The translations under genes were made by a program, and so were the position numbers. Below the pieces are notes generated by a model. That model ran no database searches and had not been told where the DNA came from. It saw only the letters and a list, made by a program, of their open reading frames with translations. 46,532 nt of DNA from positions 1-46,532 of the forward strand of contig CAMCCR010000004.1 in the NCBI GenBank assembly GCA_945873085.1. Direction: 5' to 3'. Positions 19,707 to 28,755 of this stretch are shown here, piece by piece (position 1 is the first letter of the stretch; every line of letters begins with the position of its first letter). Source of the DNA: Candidatus Kuenenia stuttgartensis (GTDB lineage: Bacteria > Planctomycetota > Planctomycetia > Pirellulales > UBA1268).

Positions 19707-20798
19707 TCAGTGTCGGGACAGGCCGGTCTGGAGGCGGAGCAACAGCGCACGCCAGGTCGTAGCCGGCACGAAGGCGAGGTTGGCGGCGATCATCGCCAGG
19801 GCGAACTCCTTCATCCCCATCGCCAAGCCGATGCCGAGGTGGACGAAAATCCCCATGGCAATCGCCAGACGACGGGTGAGCCGGGGCCAGACGATCGCCG
19901 AATAGGAAACTTCCCAGAAGACCGCCGTGAGGGTGAGCAGGTTGACGAGCAACGGATGCCGCGCGAGCCAGGTGAGGTCGAGCGTCCGGTAGCGGGTGTT
20001 GGCAGCAGCGCCCCACAGGGCCGTCCCCTCCCACCAGCTCGCGCCGAGGAGCTTGGCGATCCCCGAGAAGAAATAGACGACGCAGAGGTGGACCTGCAGG
20101 AGCCGCAGGGCGATGTTGGCCGACACCGAGGGCTCGTCGCCGGAGGTCGCAAACCCGAGGCGACGGTCGAGCGACAGGACCGCTCCGGACGGGCCGATCG
20201 CCAGCGGGATCAAGAGCATGCCCAGGGCATCGTCGAAACCGAAAATGGTCAGCGGCGTGCGGTTGACCGCCGCGAGGAATCCGACCAGCGCGACCCACGC
20301 CGCCACCGGAGTCGCAAGCCCCGCAGCGAGACAAGCGGCCGCCACGAGCGTGATCAGGACGAGCACCCGAACCGCTGTGGGGGAGGAAAAGGCGAAGAAC
20401 CAACTCCACTGCCACGGCTGGTCGTTCATCCGCCACACGTCACCGTCGCGGAGCCAGCCGTGCGGACCGAAGAACGCATCGACGTCCATCAGCCACACCG
20501 CACAACTCCAGGCCAGAAGCGTGCCGGCGACGATCCGCACGATCGCCAAGGGGATCGGGTCGGCGGGGGTAAACCAAAAACGATCCCAGGCCTCTCCCCA
20601 GGCGGCAAACCACCCCTGCTCGGCACTCCCCCCCTGCCCTGTCGGCTGGCCATTGAACGCCGCACTCCCCTTCCCCGCCGCACTCGATCCGGCGGTGGAA
20701 GCCGACTCGGCTGCGTTCCAGGGCCCCGGGATCACGTCCACAGAACGAGGCTCCGAAGGGCCGCTCTGCTGCGCGGGTCGAGGGTGGTGGCGACTCAT
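19707..20798 (-). CDS. HTTM-like (vitamin K-dependent gamma-carboxylase-like) membrane protein
   Basis: WDRFWFTPADPIPLAIVRIVAGTLLAWSCAVWLMDVDAFFGPHGWL...YFFSGIAKLLGASWWEGTALWGA. Confidence 0.8.
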   Translation of the reverse strand: MSRHHPRPAQQSGPSEPRSVDVIPGPWNAAESASTAGSSAAGKGSAAFNGQPTGQGGSAEQGWFAAWGEAWDRFWFTPADPIPLAIVRIVAGTLLAWSCAVWLMDVDAFFGPHGWLRDGDVWRMNDQPWQWSWFFAFSSPTAVRVLVLITLVAAACLAAGLATPVAAWVALVGFLAAVNRTPLTIFGFDDALGMLLIPLAIGPSGAVLSLDRRLGFATSGDEPSVSANIALRLLQVHLCVVYFFSGIAKLLGASWWEGTALWGAAANTRYRTLDLTWLARHPLLVNLLTLTAVFWEVSYSAIVWPRLTRRLAIAMGIFVHLGIGLAMGMKEFALAMIAANLAFVPATTWRALLLRLQTGLSRH

Positions 20799-21439
20799 CG
20801 GCTCGGCTCCGCGGAGGAGGCGAAGGCATAGACACCCAGCGGCGTTTCGACGTCCGCGGCGGAGCGTCCGGCGATCACATCTTCAGGGGCGGGGAGATCG
20901 AACTCGACCATCGACAGTTCGACCTCGACGCCGCCGTGGCGCCGCAGCAACTGGCCGGCGACCCCCATCACCAGTGGTTGCCACTGCGGCTTCGACTCGC
21001 GACGGATGTCGGCGGGGGCGTCGGCAGCGGGAACCAGCCCGGCGATCTTCTCGGCGATCATGAACCTGCGGTGGTAGAGGAGACGGGGTCGGTCGACGGC
21101 CGGGTCGGGGAGCGAGCCAGAGCGAGTCGTCCCGTCGGACATCCGCATCACCCAGCGGATCGCATGCCCCGGTCCGGGATCGGGGGCGAAGAACCGGTAG
21201 CCGTGGCCGAGGTAGAGCGCTCCGACCAACGGCCGCAGCGGTTGGATCAACCGTGTGGCCAGCGCACTCGAAGGTGCCGGCCCAGCCAGCGGAGGCGCGA
21301 TGACCAGTGCCAAATAAAGGAGGATCGCCGCCGTGGCGGCAGCCCGACCAATACGGGTCCAGCGTGGGCCGGCGGCGGCGACAGGGCTGGAGGGGGGGGC
21401 GTTCACAAAAGCGATTGGCCGGACCACCGGCACGTCCAT
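20795..21439 (-). CDS. Hypothetical membrane-anchored protein partnered with the HTTM-like gene
   Basis: ORF 214 aa, 4-nt overlap with the HTTM-like gene; one N-terminal TM, YLGHGYRFFAPDPGPGHAIRW. Confidence 0.7.
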   Translation of the reverse strand: MDVPVVRPIAFVNAPPSSPVAAAGPRWTRIGRAAATAAILLYLALVIAPPLAGPAPSSALATRLIQPLRPLVGALYLGHGYRFFAPDPGPGHAIRWVMRMSDGTTRSGSLPDPAVDRPRLLYHRRFMIAEKIAGLVPAADAPADIRRESKPQWQPLVMGVAGQLLRRHGGVEVELSMVEFDLPAPEDVIAGRSAADVETPLGVYAFASSAEPSR

Positions 21440-21559
21440 CAGGGTCGGGGCGATCGATCCAGATTCACTCTACCACTCCCGGGAGACGTCACTTCCAAGG
21501 AGACCATCGAATCGTTTCGGCCGCTTTTCCCCCGCGACTTGCGGAGGAACCGCGGCGGC

Positions 21560-21597
21560 AAAAAAAAGCTCCCGCGCGGCACGGGCCGCGCGGGAGC
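21560..21597 (-). terminator. Intrinsic terminator of the minus-strand gene 21634..22806
   Basis: Perfect 12-bp stem GCTCCCGCGCGG/CCGCGCGGGAGC (21568-21579, 21586-21597), 6-nt loop, followed on the minus strand by T8 (21560-21567). Confidence 0.9.
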
Positions 21598-21633
21598 GAA
21601 TCTCAACCAGAAAGGGCCGCTCGAGGCCGATGG

Positions 21634-22806
21634 TCAGCGGATCGACACCTGGGCGTCAGCCGAGGCAGTCCGCTGGGCGGGGTCGAGCGACAGCTCCACC
21701 GACTTCCCGGCGACGAGGTCGATGGTCTTGGAGACCACCTGTTCCTTGCCGTCGACGACGGTGGCAACCTTGATCTCGTAGTTCTTCCAAGCCTGGCCGT
21801 CCTTGAGGGTCGTCGTCTCGAAGAGACGGACAGCCCCGCTCGACGCCGTCTCGTTACCGGCAAGCCAGACCTTGGCGTCGGCGGGCACGCGGAGGGTCAG
21901 GCTGGTCTTCGGAGTAGCGACGGCGGTGTCGAACGTGACGGTCGAACGGTTGCCAGCGGTGAGCGTGACCGACTTGGTCTGCTCGCTGGGGGTGCCGTCA
22001 CGATCCACGACCATCTTCACAACGAACTCGTAATCCTTGCCAGCCTCGAGGCCACGGGAGACATAGCGACGCAGCGAGCCGGTCGCGGCGGTCTTGGCCC
22101 CATTGACGAACACCTGGGCGTCGGCAGGCAGGTTGACGACAAGCATCGCACCGTCGGCCGGCACCGTCTCGACCGCAGCACCGGTGGTGCTCGACGGCGT
22201 GCCGATGATCTCGCCACCGCCGTACGACGGAGTGCCGTAGACCGGGGTGGAGTACGAATCGCCCATCACCCGGTTGGTCTCAACCGGATAGCCGGTCGAG
22301 TACTCGCTGCCGCTGGAGTAGGCCGGAGCGGAGTAACCGCCGTACGAGCCACCGCCGTACGAGCCACCCGAGCTGCCGCCGCCCGAGCTGCCGCCGGAGG
22401 AGCCACCCGAGCTACCGCCGGACGAGCCGCCCGAACTGCCGCCACCCGAGCTGCCCCCCGTCGAACCGCCCGAGCTGCCATGGCGGTAGTAGGAACGCAT
22501 CGCCTTCTTCTGCGCGTGGTGGGCGAACAGGCCACCGTGCGACCCGCCCGACGACCCGCCGTAGGAACCGTACGACCCGGAGGAGCCGTACGATCCGCCC
22601 GACGAGCCACCGGACGAACCGCCCGACGACCCACCGTAGGAGCCACCCGAGCTCCCGCCCGAGGAACCACCGGACGACCCGCCCGACGACCCATGGGAGG
22701 CACTGTAGCGGTGGTGCCAACCGGCTTGCGCATCGCAGGCCGTCGCAACAACCGCGAGAAACGTGGCAATTCCTGCAAACTTGCAGCTGTGACGAAGGAC
22801 CGACAT
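21634..22806 (-). CDS. Secreted Ser/Gly-repeat protein with two C-terminal TIGR03000-like domains
   Basis: ATG at 22806 (MSVLRHSCKFAGIATFLAVVATACDAQAGW); (SSGG)n and YGG tracts; two copies of a VPADAKV.L.G..T..SG..R.F.......GK.Y.....V..DG...S.T..L.AG..S.V..D module. Confidence 0.85.
   Translation of the reverse strand: MSVLRHSCKFAGIATFLAVVATACDAQAGWHHRYSASHGSSGGSSGGSSGGSSGGSYGGSSGGSSGGSSGGSYGSSGSYGSYGGSSGGSHGGLFAHHAQKKAMRSYYRHGSSGGSTGGSSGGGSSGGSSGGSSGGSSGGSSGGGSSGGSYGGGSYGGYSAPAYSSGSEYSTGYPVETNRVMGDSYSTPVYGTPSYGGGEIIGTPSSTTGAAVETVPADGAMLVVNLPADAQVFVNGAKTAATGSLRRYVSRGLEAGKDYEFVVKMVVDRDGTPSEQTKSVTLTAGNRSTVTFDTAVATPKTSLTLRVPADAKVWLAGNETASSGAVRLFETTTLKDGQAWKNYEIKVATVVDGKEQVVSKTIDLVAGKSVELSLDPAQRTASADAQVSIR
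22341..22480 (-). repeat. Ser/Gly-encoding 12-bp-type tandem repeat, block 1
   Basis: Encodes GSSGGSTGGSSGGGSSGGSSGG...SYGGGSYGG; repeated gagccacccgagctgccgcc-like units. Confidence 0.85.
22539..22692 (-). repeat. Ser/Gly-encoding 12-bp-type tandem repeat, block 2
   Basis: Encodes GSSGGSSGGSSGGSSGGSYGGSSGGSSGGSSGGSYGSSGSYGSYGGSSGGSHGG; repeated gacgacccgccc-like units. Confidence 0.85.
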
Positions 22807-22914
22807 GAGGATCTCTCTCCGATGAATGGTTGGATGGTGAGGTGAAGGAAATGAACTGGAAGGGACCGCCCCGCGCCCGGAACCCGCTGACCGAGTGCCG
22901 TACCGACCGCATGT

Positions 22915-22942
22915 GGCAAAGATAATTTGCCGGTCGGGCAAA
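22915..22942. promoter_or_regulatory. Operator-like array of three alternating half-sites GGCAAA-N5-TTTGCC-N5-GGCAAA
   Basis: GGCAAA 22915-22920, TTTGCC 22926-22931, GGCAAA 22937-22942; exact 11-bp period; about 110 bp upstream of the 22806 start. Confidence 0.5.
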
Positions 22943-23181
22943 GCAAGCAGTCTAGGAAAGACAGGTCGTGTTTGACGACTAGAAAGACGGTGTCTGGGGG
23001 GATTGTAGCGGCTGGGAATGGCAACAAAGGGCACGCAGACCCCCTATCCCACCTCGCCTTCGAAAGGCCGGAGGAATCCCCGCAGCCCTTTTCAGCCCCG
23101 TCGCCCCGCTCTCCCGCGGGCCTTTCCGGCCGGAATCGCGGGACGACCCACGCAGAGGGAGTCATCTCGGGGCGTCAAACA

Positions 23182-23253
23182 GGGAGCCGTCCAGGGGCGC
23201 CTGGCGGGAGCCGTCCCGAGGGGCTTGGCGGGAGCAGTCCCGGGAGATCGACG
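23182..23253. repeat. Imperfect tandem repeat, three 24-bp units
   Basis: gggagccgtccaggggcgcctggc / gggagccgtcccgaggggcttggc / gggagcagtcccgggagatcgacg (third unit diverged). Confidence 0.6.
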
Positions 23254-23266
23254 GGGCGTCTTTCCC

Positions 23267-24496
23267 TCAGCGGGCGACCCCCTCGATCCGGACATCATCC
23301 GCCTCGAGTCTGCCGGTGCTCCCGAGCATTCCCACCAGGGCGATCGCCTCACGGGCCCAGACCGGAACGGTGAGCGTGCCCTGCACGCGCCTCCAGGGAA
23401 AGGTCCCCTTCCCCACCGGCAGCAGCGCCCGCGAAGACCGGCTCCGCCGTTCGTCGAAGAACTGGACGCCGAGGGCCGGCAGCTCTTCCGGCGAATGGCC
23501 TTCTCGGATCGACTCCCCGCGAACCTCGAGGGCCACCGCGAGCCGGCCGATCGCACGGCCATCGACGGCAAACCCCTGGAAGAGCTGCGCCGGCCTGCCC
23601 TTCTCCGCATTCTCCAGCCGCAGGAAGCGCCCCCCCTCGGGAGCATCGGGCGCCTCGACCATTTCCATCTGCCGGCCGTAGTACCACGCCGTCGGGACTT
23701 CCGCCCCGGGGAGCAGCTCCTCGAAGCCGCCGTTGCCGATCGCCGGTCGCGTCCCGTCGGGCTGCACGACCCTCGCCTCCTCGGCCTCGCCGGTCATCGG
23801 CACAAACAGGCTCGGCACGAGCGACTCGCGCACCATCTCACCGTCACGTTTCGTGAGCAGAACGAGCATTTGGTCGTACCGCTCGCCGACCGGGATCACC
23901 ATCCGCCCCCCTTCGGCCAACTGTTCGGCGAGCGGCTTGGGGATCTCCTCGGGGGAACAGGTGACGATGATCTTGTCGAACGGAGCATGCTCCGGCCACC
24001 CCTGGAAGCCGTCGCCGATCTTCGTGACGACGTTCTTGTAGCCGAGCCTGGTGAGGATCCTCGCGGCCTTCTCGCCGAGTGGCTTGTTGATCTCGATCGA
24101 GTAGACCGTCTTCACCAGCGGCGACAGCACCGCCGCCTGGTAGCCGCTGCCGGTGCCGATCTCGAGGACACGATCGGTAGGCCGTGGCTCGAGCCGCTCG
24201 GTCATGTAGGCGACGACGAACGGACCGGAGATCGTCTGCTTCTCGCCGATCGGCAGGGCCATGTCGACGTAGGCCAGATGCCGCTGCGGCGGGGGGACGA
24301 ACTCGTGCCGAGGGGTCGTCCGCAGGCTCTCGAGCACGCGGGGATCGGTGACGCCACCGGCCGCGATGTCCTCGAGGGCCATCCGCTCCCGCAGCCCCCG
24401 CATCCGTTCGGCGGTGGCATCAGGGGGCGCGGCGCCGGCCGCGACCGTCGCGAGCATCACCACCACAGCCACCACTCCCGCCGCCGCTCGCTTCAT
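23267..24496 (-). CDS. Secreted protein-L-isoaspartate O-methyltransferase with C-terminal jelly-roll-like domain
   Basis: Signal peptide MKRAAAGVVAVVVMLATVAAGAA; DMALPIGEKQTISGPFVVAYMTERL...VLEIGTGSGYQAAVLSPLV PCMT motifs; extra C-terminal region of about 170 aa starting GNGGFEELLPG. Confidence 0.9.
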   Translation of the reverse strand: MKRAAAGVVAVVVMLATVAAGAAPPDATAERMRGLRERMALEDIAAGGVTDPRVLESLRTTPRHEFVPPPQRHLAYVDMALPIGEKQTISGPFVVAYMTERLEPRPTDRVLEIGTGSGYQAAVLSPLVKTVYSIEINKPLGEKAARILTRLGYKNVVTKIGDGFQGWPEHAPFDKIIVTCSPEEIPKPLAEQLAEGGRMVIPVGERYDQMLVLLTKRDGEMVRESLVPSLFVPMTGEAEEARVVQPDGTRPAIGNGGFEELLPGAEVPTAWYYGRQMEMVEAPDAPEGGRFLRLENAEKGRPAQLFQGFAVDGRAIGRLAVALEVRGESIREGHSPEELPALGVQFFDERRSRSSRALLPVGKGTFPWRRVQGTLTVPVWAREAIALVGMLGSTGRLEADDVRIEGVAR

Positions 24497-24538
24497 GGCC
24501 CCCCCCGTCCCGGTCAGCCCCGGCCCGCATCGCCCTCA

Positions 24539-25381
24539 TCACTTCGCCGCTTTCGATCCCGACTCGATCCCGATCAATTCCATCTCGAAGACGAGCGCCT
24601 CTCCCGGCTCGATCACGGGGGGCGAGCCGTCGTCGCCATACCCGAGATCCGGCGCTACCCACAGCCGCCATTTCGACCCCACCGTCATCAGCGGGAGCGC
24701 CTCCTGCCAGCCCGGGATCACCTGCCCAACCGGGAACCGGATCGGCCCCTGGGCGGGATCACTGGCATCGAATTCCTTCCCATCGAGGTGCATGCCACGG
24801 TAGTGGGTCGCCACGACGTCGGTCGGCTTCGGCTTCGGGCCTTCCCCATCTTTGAGCACCTCGTACTGCAATCCGCTGGGGAGCGTCACGATCCCCTTCT
24901 TCCCCTTGTTGGCGGCGAGAAACTGAGCGGCCTTGGCCCGGTTCGCTTTCCCCTTCTCCGCCATCTGCTGACGGAAGGCCTCGTTCTCCTTCTGCATCCG
25001 GGCCTCGAAGGCCTGGAGTGCGGCCGTGAGTTGCTCGTCGGGGAGACGCGGCGGGTTGCCGCTGACCGCATCGGAGAGCCCCTGCGCCAGCGCGGCGAAA
25101 TCAAACGGTGCCTTCTGGGCGCGGAAGTCGGCGGCGATCTGACTGCCGATGCGGAGGCCGAGGGCGTAGCCGAGCGTTCCCTCCGGCGTGTCGAGGGCGG
25201 CCTCGCCCGGCGCCGTCAGCGGCTGGGCGGCGGGGCGCTTCGCCACCGGAGCTCCCGGCTGGGCGACAGCGGGGGCATCCGAGAAGAGGCCGGCGACGAT
25301 GATCGCCAAAGCCGCTCCGACTCCCCTCCCCTGCCCCGCAATCCAGCGGTCCCGCAAGCGACCGATTCCCTTTCGATCCAT
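24539..25381 (-). CDS. FKBP-type peptidyl-prolyl cis-trans isomerase, secreted
   Basis: ATG at 25381 (MDRKGIGRLRD...AALAIIVAGLF); YALGLRIGSQI...; LPSGLQYEVLKDGEGPKPKPTDVVATHYRGMHLDGKEFDAS...VIPGWQEALPLMTVGSKWRLWVAPDLGYG. Confidence 0.94.
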   Translation of the reverse strand: MDRKGIGRLRDRWIAGQGRGVGAALAIIVAGLFSDAPAVAQPGAPVAKRPAAQPLTAPGEAALDTPEGTLGYALGLRIGSQIAADFRAQKAPFDFAALAQGLSDAVSGNPPRLPDEQLTAALQAFEARMQKENEAFRQQMAEKGKANRAKAAQFLAANKGKKGIVTLPSGLQYEVLKDGEGPKPKPTDVVATHYRGMHLDGKEFDASDPAQGPIRFPVGQVIPGWQEALPLMTVGSKWRLWVAPDLGYGDDGSPPVIEPGEALVFEMELIGIESGSKAAK

Positions 25382-25534
25382 CTCTACTTCCTCCCTCTGA
25401 GTCTCTTCGATGACGTGCCCTGTCCCTGGCAACCCGTACCGGTCGCGGAGTGAGATTGAGTCTACCAATCCCCGTCCATCCTTCCTGCGCCAACGGGGCC
25501 CCGATAGGGCCGCTGCCATCGGCCGCCGTGGCCA

Positions 25535-26503
25535 TCACGGGGCCTTGTCGGCAGCCTTTTCTCGATCCTCGCTCGGGCGGCCGAGCGAGCCACGCGTGAT
25601 CTCCAGAAAGGCCGTCTCCAGATTCACTTCCGACTCCCGCATCGACTGGAGACGAAACCCTTCGGCGATGAGCCGGGCCGCCAGGGGGGACGGGTCGTCG
25701 CAGCCGGCGGCAAGGGTCACGAGCACCTCGCCATCACGGACCGCCACCCGATCTGCTTCGGGGCTCTTCTCGACCACCTTCGCAGCCAGCTCCGGCGGGC
25801 CGGCCACACGGATCCGAATCACGGGACGGCCGCGGACCTGGGCGAGGAGATCGCTGACGTCGCCGCAGGCGAGAAGCCGCCCGTACTCGATGATCCCGAC
25901 CCGATTGCAGATGTCAGCCAGCTCGGGAAGGATGTGACTGCTGACGAGGATCGTCTTGCCGAGCCCCTGGAGCCGCTTGAGCAGCCCGCGCATCTCGATC
26001 CTCGCCCGCGGATCGAGACCGCTGGCGGGCTCGTCGAGGAGGAGGACCTGCGGATCATGGAGGAGGACTCGGGCCAACCCCAGCCGTTGCGTCATCCCGC
26101 GCGACAGGCTGGTGACGAGTTCGTCACGCTTCACGGTCAGGTCGACCAGTTCGAGCGATCGCTCGGCGACGCGGCGACGCTCCGGACCGGCAATCCGGTA
26201 GGCCGCGGCAAAGAACTCCAGATACTCGATCACGCGCATGTCGTCGTACACGCCGAAGATGTCGGGCATGTAGCCGATCGCGCGGCGGATCTCCCTGGGA
26301 TGGGTGTAGATCGAATGGCCGCAGACGTACGCCTCACCCCAGGTCGGCGAGAGGAGTGTCGCGAGGATCCGGATCGTCGTCGTCTTCCCGGCGCCGTTGG
26401 GGCCGATGAACCCGAACAGATCCCCCTGCTCGAGCTTGAGATCGAGCGACTCCAGGGCGGAAAAATCCCCGTACTTCTTCGTCAGGTCGATGGTCTCGAT
26501 CAT
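25535..26503 (-). CDS. ABC transporter ATP-binding protein
   Basis: MIETIDLTKKYGDF; Walker A GPNGAGKTT; LSRGMTQRLGLARVLLHDPQVLLLDEPASGLDP. Confidence 0.95.
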   Translation of the reverse strand: MIETIDLTKKYGDFSALESLDLKLEQGDLFGFIGPNGAGKTTTIRILATLLSPTWGEAYVCGHSIYTHPREIRRAIGYMPDIFGVYDDMRVIEYLEFFAAAYRIAGPERRRVAERSLELVDLTVKRDELVTSLSRGMTQRLGLARVLLHDPQVLLLDEPASGLDPRARIEMRGLLKRLQGLGKTILVSSHILPELADICNRVGIIEYGRLLACGDVSDLLAQVRGRPVIRIRVAGPPELAAKVVEKSPEADRVAVRDGEVLVTLAAGCDDPSPLAARLIAEGFRLQSMRESEVNLETAFLEITRGSLGRPSEDREKAADKAP

Positions 26504-28755
26504 GGGCTGGGTTTCTCGACGGAGAGCTTTTCCAACGGAATGACGATCCGCCACATGGCCGTGGCCTGGGCCGGGGAATCATCGATCGGCACGGCAGTGG
26601 CTCCGCTCCCCGAAACACCCCCCGCTGCCGCACACGACCACGACGTCCCCGCCGGACCACGACCGACGAGGATCGCCCGATCGATGGGCAGAACCGGGGA
26701 GAGATCGATGCGGCCCAGACGTCCGGCCTCGAGTGACGTGTAGGACGTCCCCCCCGCCGCGGCATGGAAACCGGCGATCTCGAGGATCCGGTCGATGTCG
26801 GTGTTGTCGACGCGCCACGCCTGCGTCTGCGTCCGGTCGTAGACCGACGCGCTCCGCGTCAGAGCGGAAGCGAGCGTCCGCGGCCCCTTCCCCGACTCCG
26901 GATCGAACAGGGCACCGGGAGCCAGGGAGCCGACGTCATACGTCCAGCCGGCATGGAACAGGGAGCACTGCTCAAGCGCGAACGGAAGGCGGCTTTCCAG
27001 CGCGCCGCTGAGCGTCCCTTGGGCATCCTGACGGAGGCTGGAAACGACGGGGGGATCAGCCACGCCCGCCATCCACTCCGCTTCGAAGAGCCGGCTCGAG
27101 GAAGCGGCGATCGGCACCCTGTCGAGGCTCTTCAGGCCCGCCGCCGACGTGTAGGGCACGCTTGCCAAGGAAGGATGGGACGTGGGGCAGTCGACCGCAC
27201 CGATGCCGCGGCCCCTGGCTCCATACCAACTCACCACCGCGGCCTGTCCATCGACGCCGAGAGCGGCCGTGGAAGGCACCGCGCCAACGTCGACTATGGC
27301 GTTCATCGGCGACCACGTGCCGAAGAACGACGTCCCTCGGGCGACCTTCCAGGCCAGATCGACATCGACAACATCGGCGCGACGGACGCGCCACGCATCC
27401 CCCTTCCATCGCCCCGCGATCCACCAAGCCATCCCCGCGAACAGGATGACCACCGCCGGCAGCGTGAGCCAGGCCAGAGCGGGCCTTCCTCCGCGCGACA
27501 CCAGCCACCACTCCGCCGGATAGAGGCACGCGATGTACAGCAGCGCCAGGCCGGCGATCAGTTCGAACGGGACAGGACGGACGCCATCGAAGCGATCGAC
27601 TGCCAACCGCAGCTGCCCACCGAGATCGAGGGATCGCCGGTTCAATTCCCCCGACCGGCCCGTTTGTCGCGAGCGCCCGCCGAGGAGCTCGACAAGGAGC
27701 GAATCGGTTCCCTGCCAGTTGCGGAACACGCCCTGATCGAGATCCAGCCCCACCCAGGTGACGGTGCCGAAGCCATGGGCTCGGCGGACAACCAGCGGAA
27801 GTTCGGTGGCGGCGTTCCCCTCCCATGCCTCGATCATGCCGTCGATCGAGGCGGCATCCGCGAGCACCGGCACTTCGAGGCCGCCGAGCGCATTGCGATC
27901 GAGCGGCCGACCTGCCTTGGAATAGGTCTCGATCGCCGCCGAGCGCCGCAGCGGCACCATCCTCGTCACGCGTCCCTCCCTGCCTGCCGGCCCGGGCAAC
28001 CAGCCCGCCCCCGGCCCCTCTGCGAGGCCCGGCGGTGCCGCCGACATCCCCGCGAGAAACACGAGCCTCCCGCCGCGACGCACCCAGGCGTCGACACCCG
28101 CCAGGGCTTCGGGGGGCGTCCGCGCCACCACCGAACCACAGGCGATGATGGCGTCGGCCCCATCGAGATCGAGGTCAGCAGGCCCCAGCCCCGAGGCATC
28201 CGGCAAGGCAACGACGCGGATCCGTGTTCCGTCCTCACGCTGCAGCAAGCGGGCGGCCCGCTCCGCACTCGGCAGGTCACCGATCACGAGCATCACCTCG
28301 TCGGTCGATTCAAGCGCCACAGGCACCCGGAGCGGCACTGTCGATCCGCTCCCGTCGTCCACGAGCACCCGCCCCGCCGGGCGTCCGAAGCGGACACGAA
28401 ACCGGCGCGGCGCTTCGCCCCCCCCCTGCCCCGACGATCCGCCATCGGACACGGGCGGATAGCCGACCAACTCGCCATCGGGATCCTCGACCCACACACG
28501 CGTGGCCGTCGATGGCGCGATCAACAGCGGCGTCCAGGAGCCGGTTCGATAGACGCCGTCGAAGCCGATCGTCGCCTCCCAGGCGGTCTCCGGCGAGGCT
28601 TCGGCGGCGAAACCCGCGGCCCCGCGGACGCCCCACACCACCGCAATCCAGATGAAGACGCCCCATGCAAGCGCGCGCGGCAACGACGGCGCACGACGAC
28701 CACCGACAGGCGGCAGACGGTGGGCGTTGGTCCGATCTTGAACCGCAGGCCGCAT
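26500..28755 (-). CDS. Large membrane protein with extracytoplasmic domain, coupled to ABC ATPase
   Basis: Frame of ORF 26500..28809; start MRPAVQDRTN at 28755 (TGATG junction with the MazG-like gene); 4-nt overlap with ABC ATPase; GATase1-like DADAIIACGSVVARTPPEALAGVDAWVRRGGRLVFLAG; central TM pair. Confidence 0.8.
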   Translation of the reverse strand: MRPAVQDRTNAHRLPPVGGRRAPSLPRALAWGVFIWIAVVWGVRGAAGFAAEASPETAWEATIGFDGVYRTGSWTPLLIAPSTATRVWVEDPDGELVGYPPVSDGGSSGQGGGEAPRRFRVRFGRPAGRVLVDDGSGSTVPLRVPVALESTDEVMLVIGDLPSAERAARLLQREDGTRIRVVALPDASGLGPADLDLDGADAIIACGSVVARTPPEALAGVDAWVRRGGRLVFLAGMSAAPPGLAEGPGAGWLPGPAGREGRVTRMVPLRRSAAIETYSKAGRPLDRNALGGLEVPVLADAASIDGMIEAWEGNAATELPLVVRRAHGFGTVTWVGLDLDQGVFRNWQGTDSLLVELLGGRSRQTGRSGELNRRSLDLGGQLRLAVDRFDGVRPVPFELIAGLALLYIACLYPAEWWLVSRGGRPALAWLTLPAVVILFAGMAWWIAGRWKGDAWRVRRADVVDVDLAWKVARGTSFFGTWSPMNAIVDVGAVPSTAALGVDGQAAVVSWYGARGRGIGAVDCPTSHPSLASVPYTSAAGLKSLDRVPIAASSSRLFEAEWMAGVADPPVVSSLRQDAQGTLSGALESRLPFALEQCSLFHAGWTYDVGSLAPGALFDPESGKGPRTLASALTRSASVYDRTQTQAWRVDNTDIDRILEIAGFHAAAGGTSYTSLEAGRLGRIDLSPVLPIDRAILVGRGPAGTSWSCAAAGGVSGSGATAVPIDDSPAQATAMWRIVIPLEKLSVEKPSP

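Noticed and set aside
22341-22692. Repeat blocks considered as a CRISPR array
   Set aside because: Repeats are in-frame Ser/Gly codons with no unique spacers and no cas genes nearby.
23018-25453. 811-aa plus-strand ORF
   Set aside because: Antisense to the methyltransferase and FKBP genes; Arg/His/Pro-rich GC-skew translation with no recognisable domains, typical of high-GC shadow ORFs.
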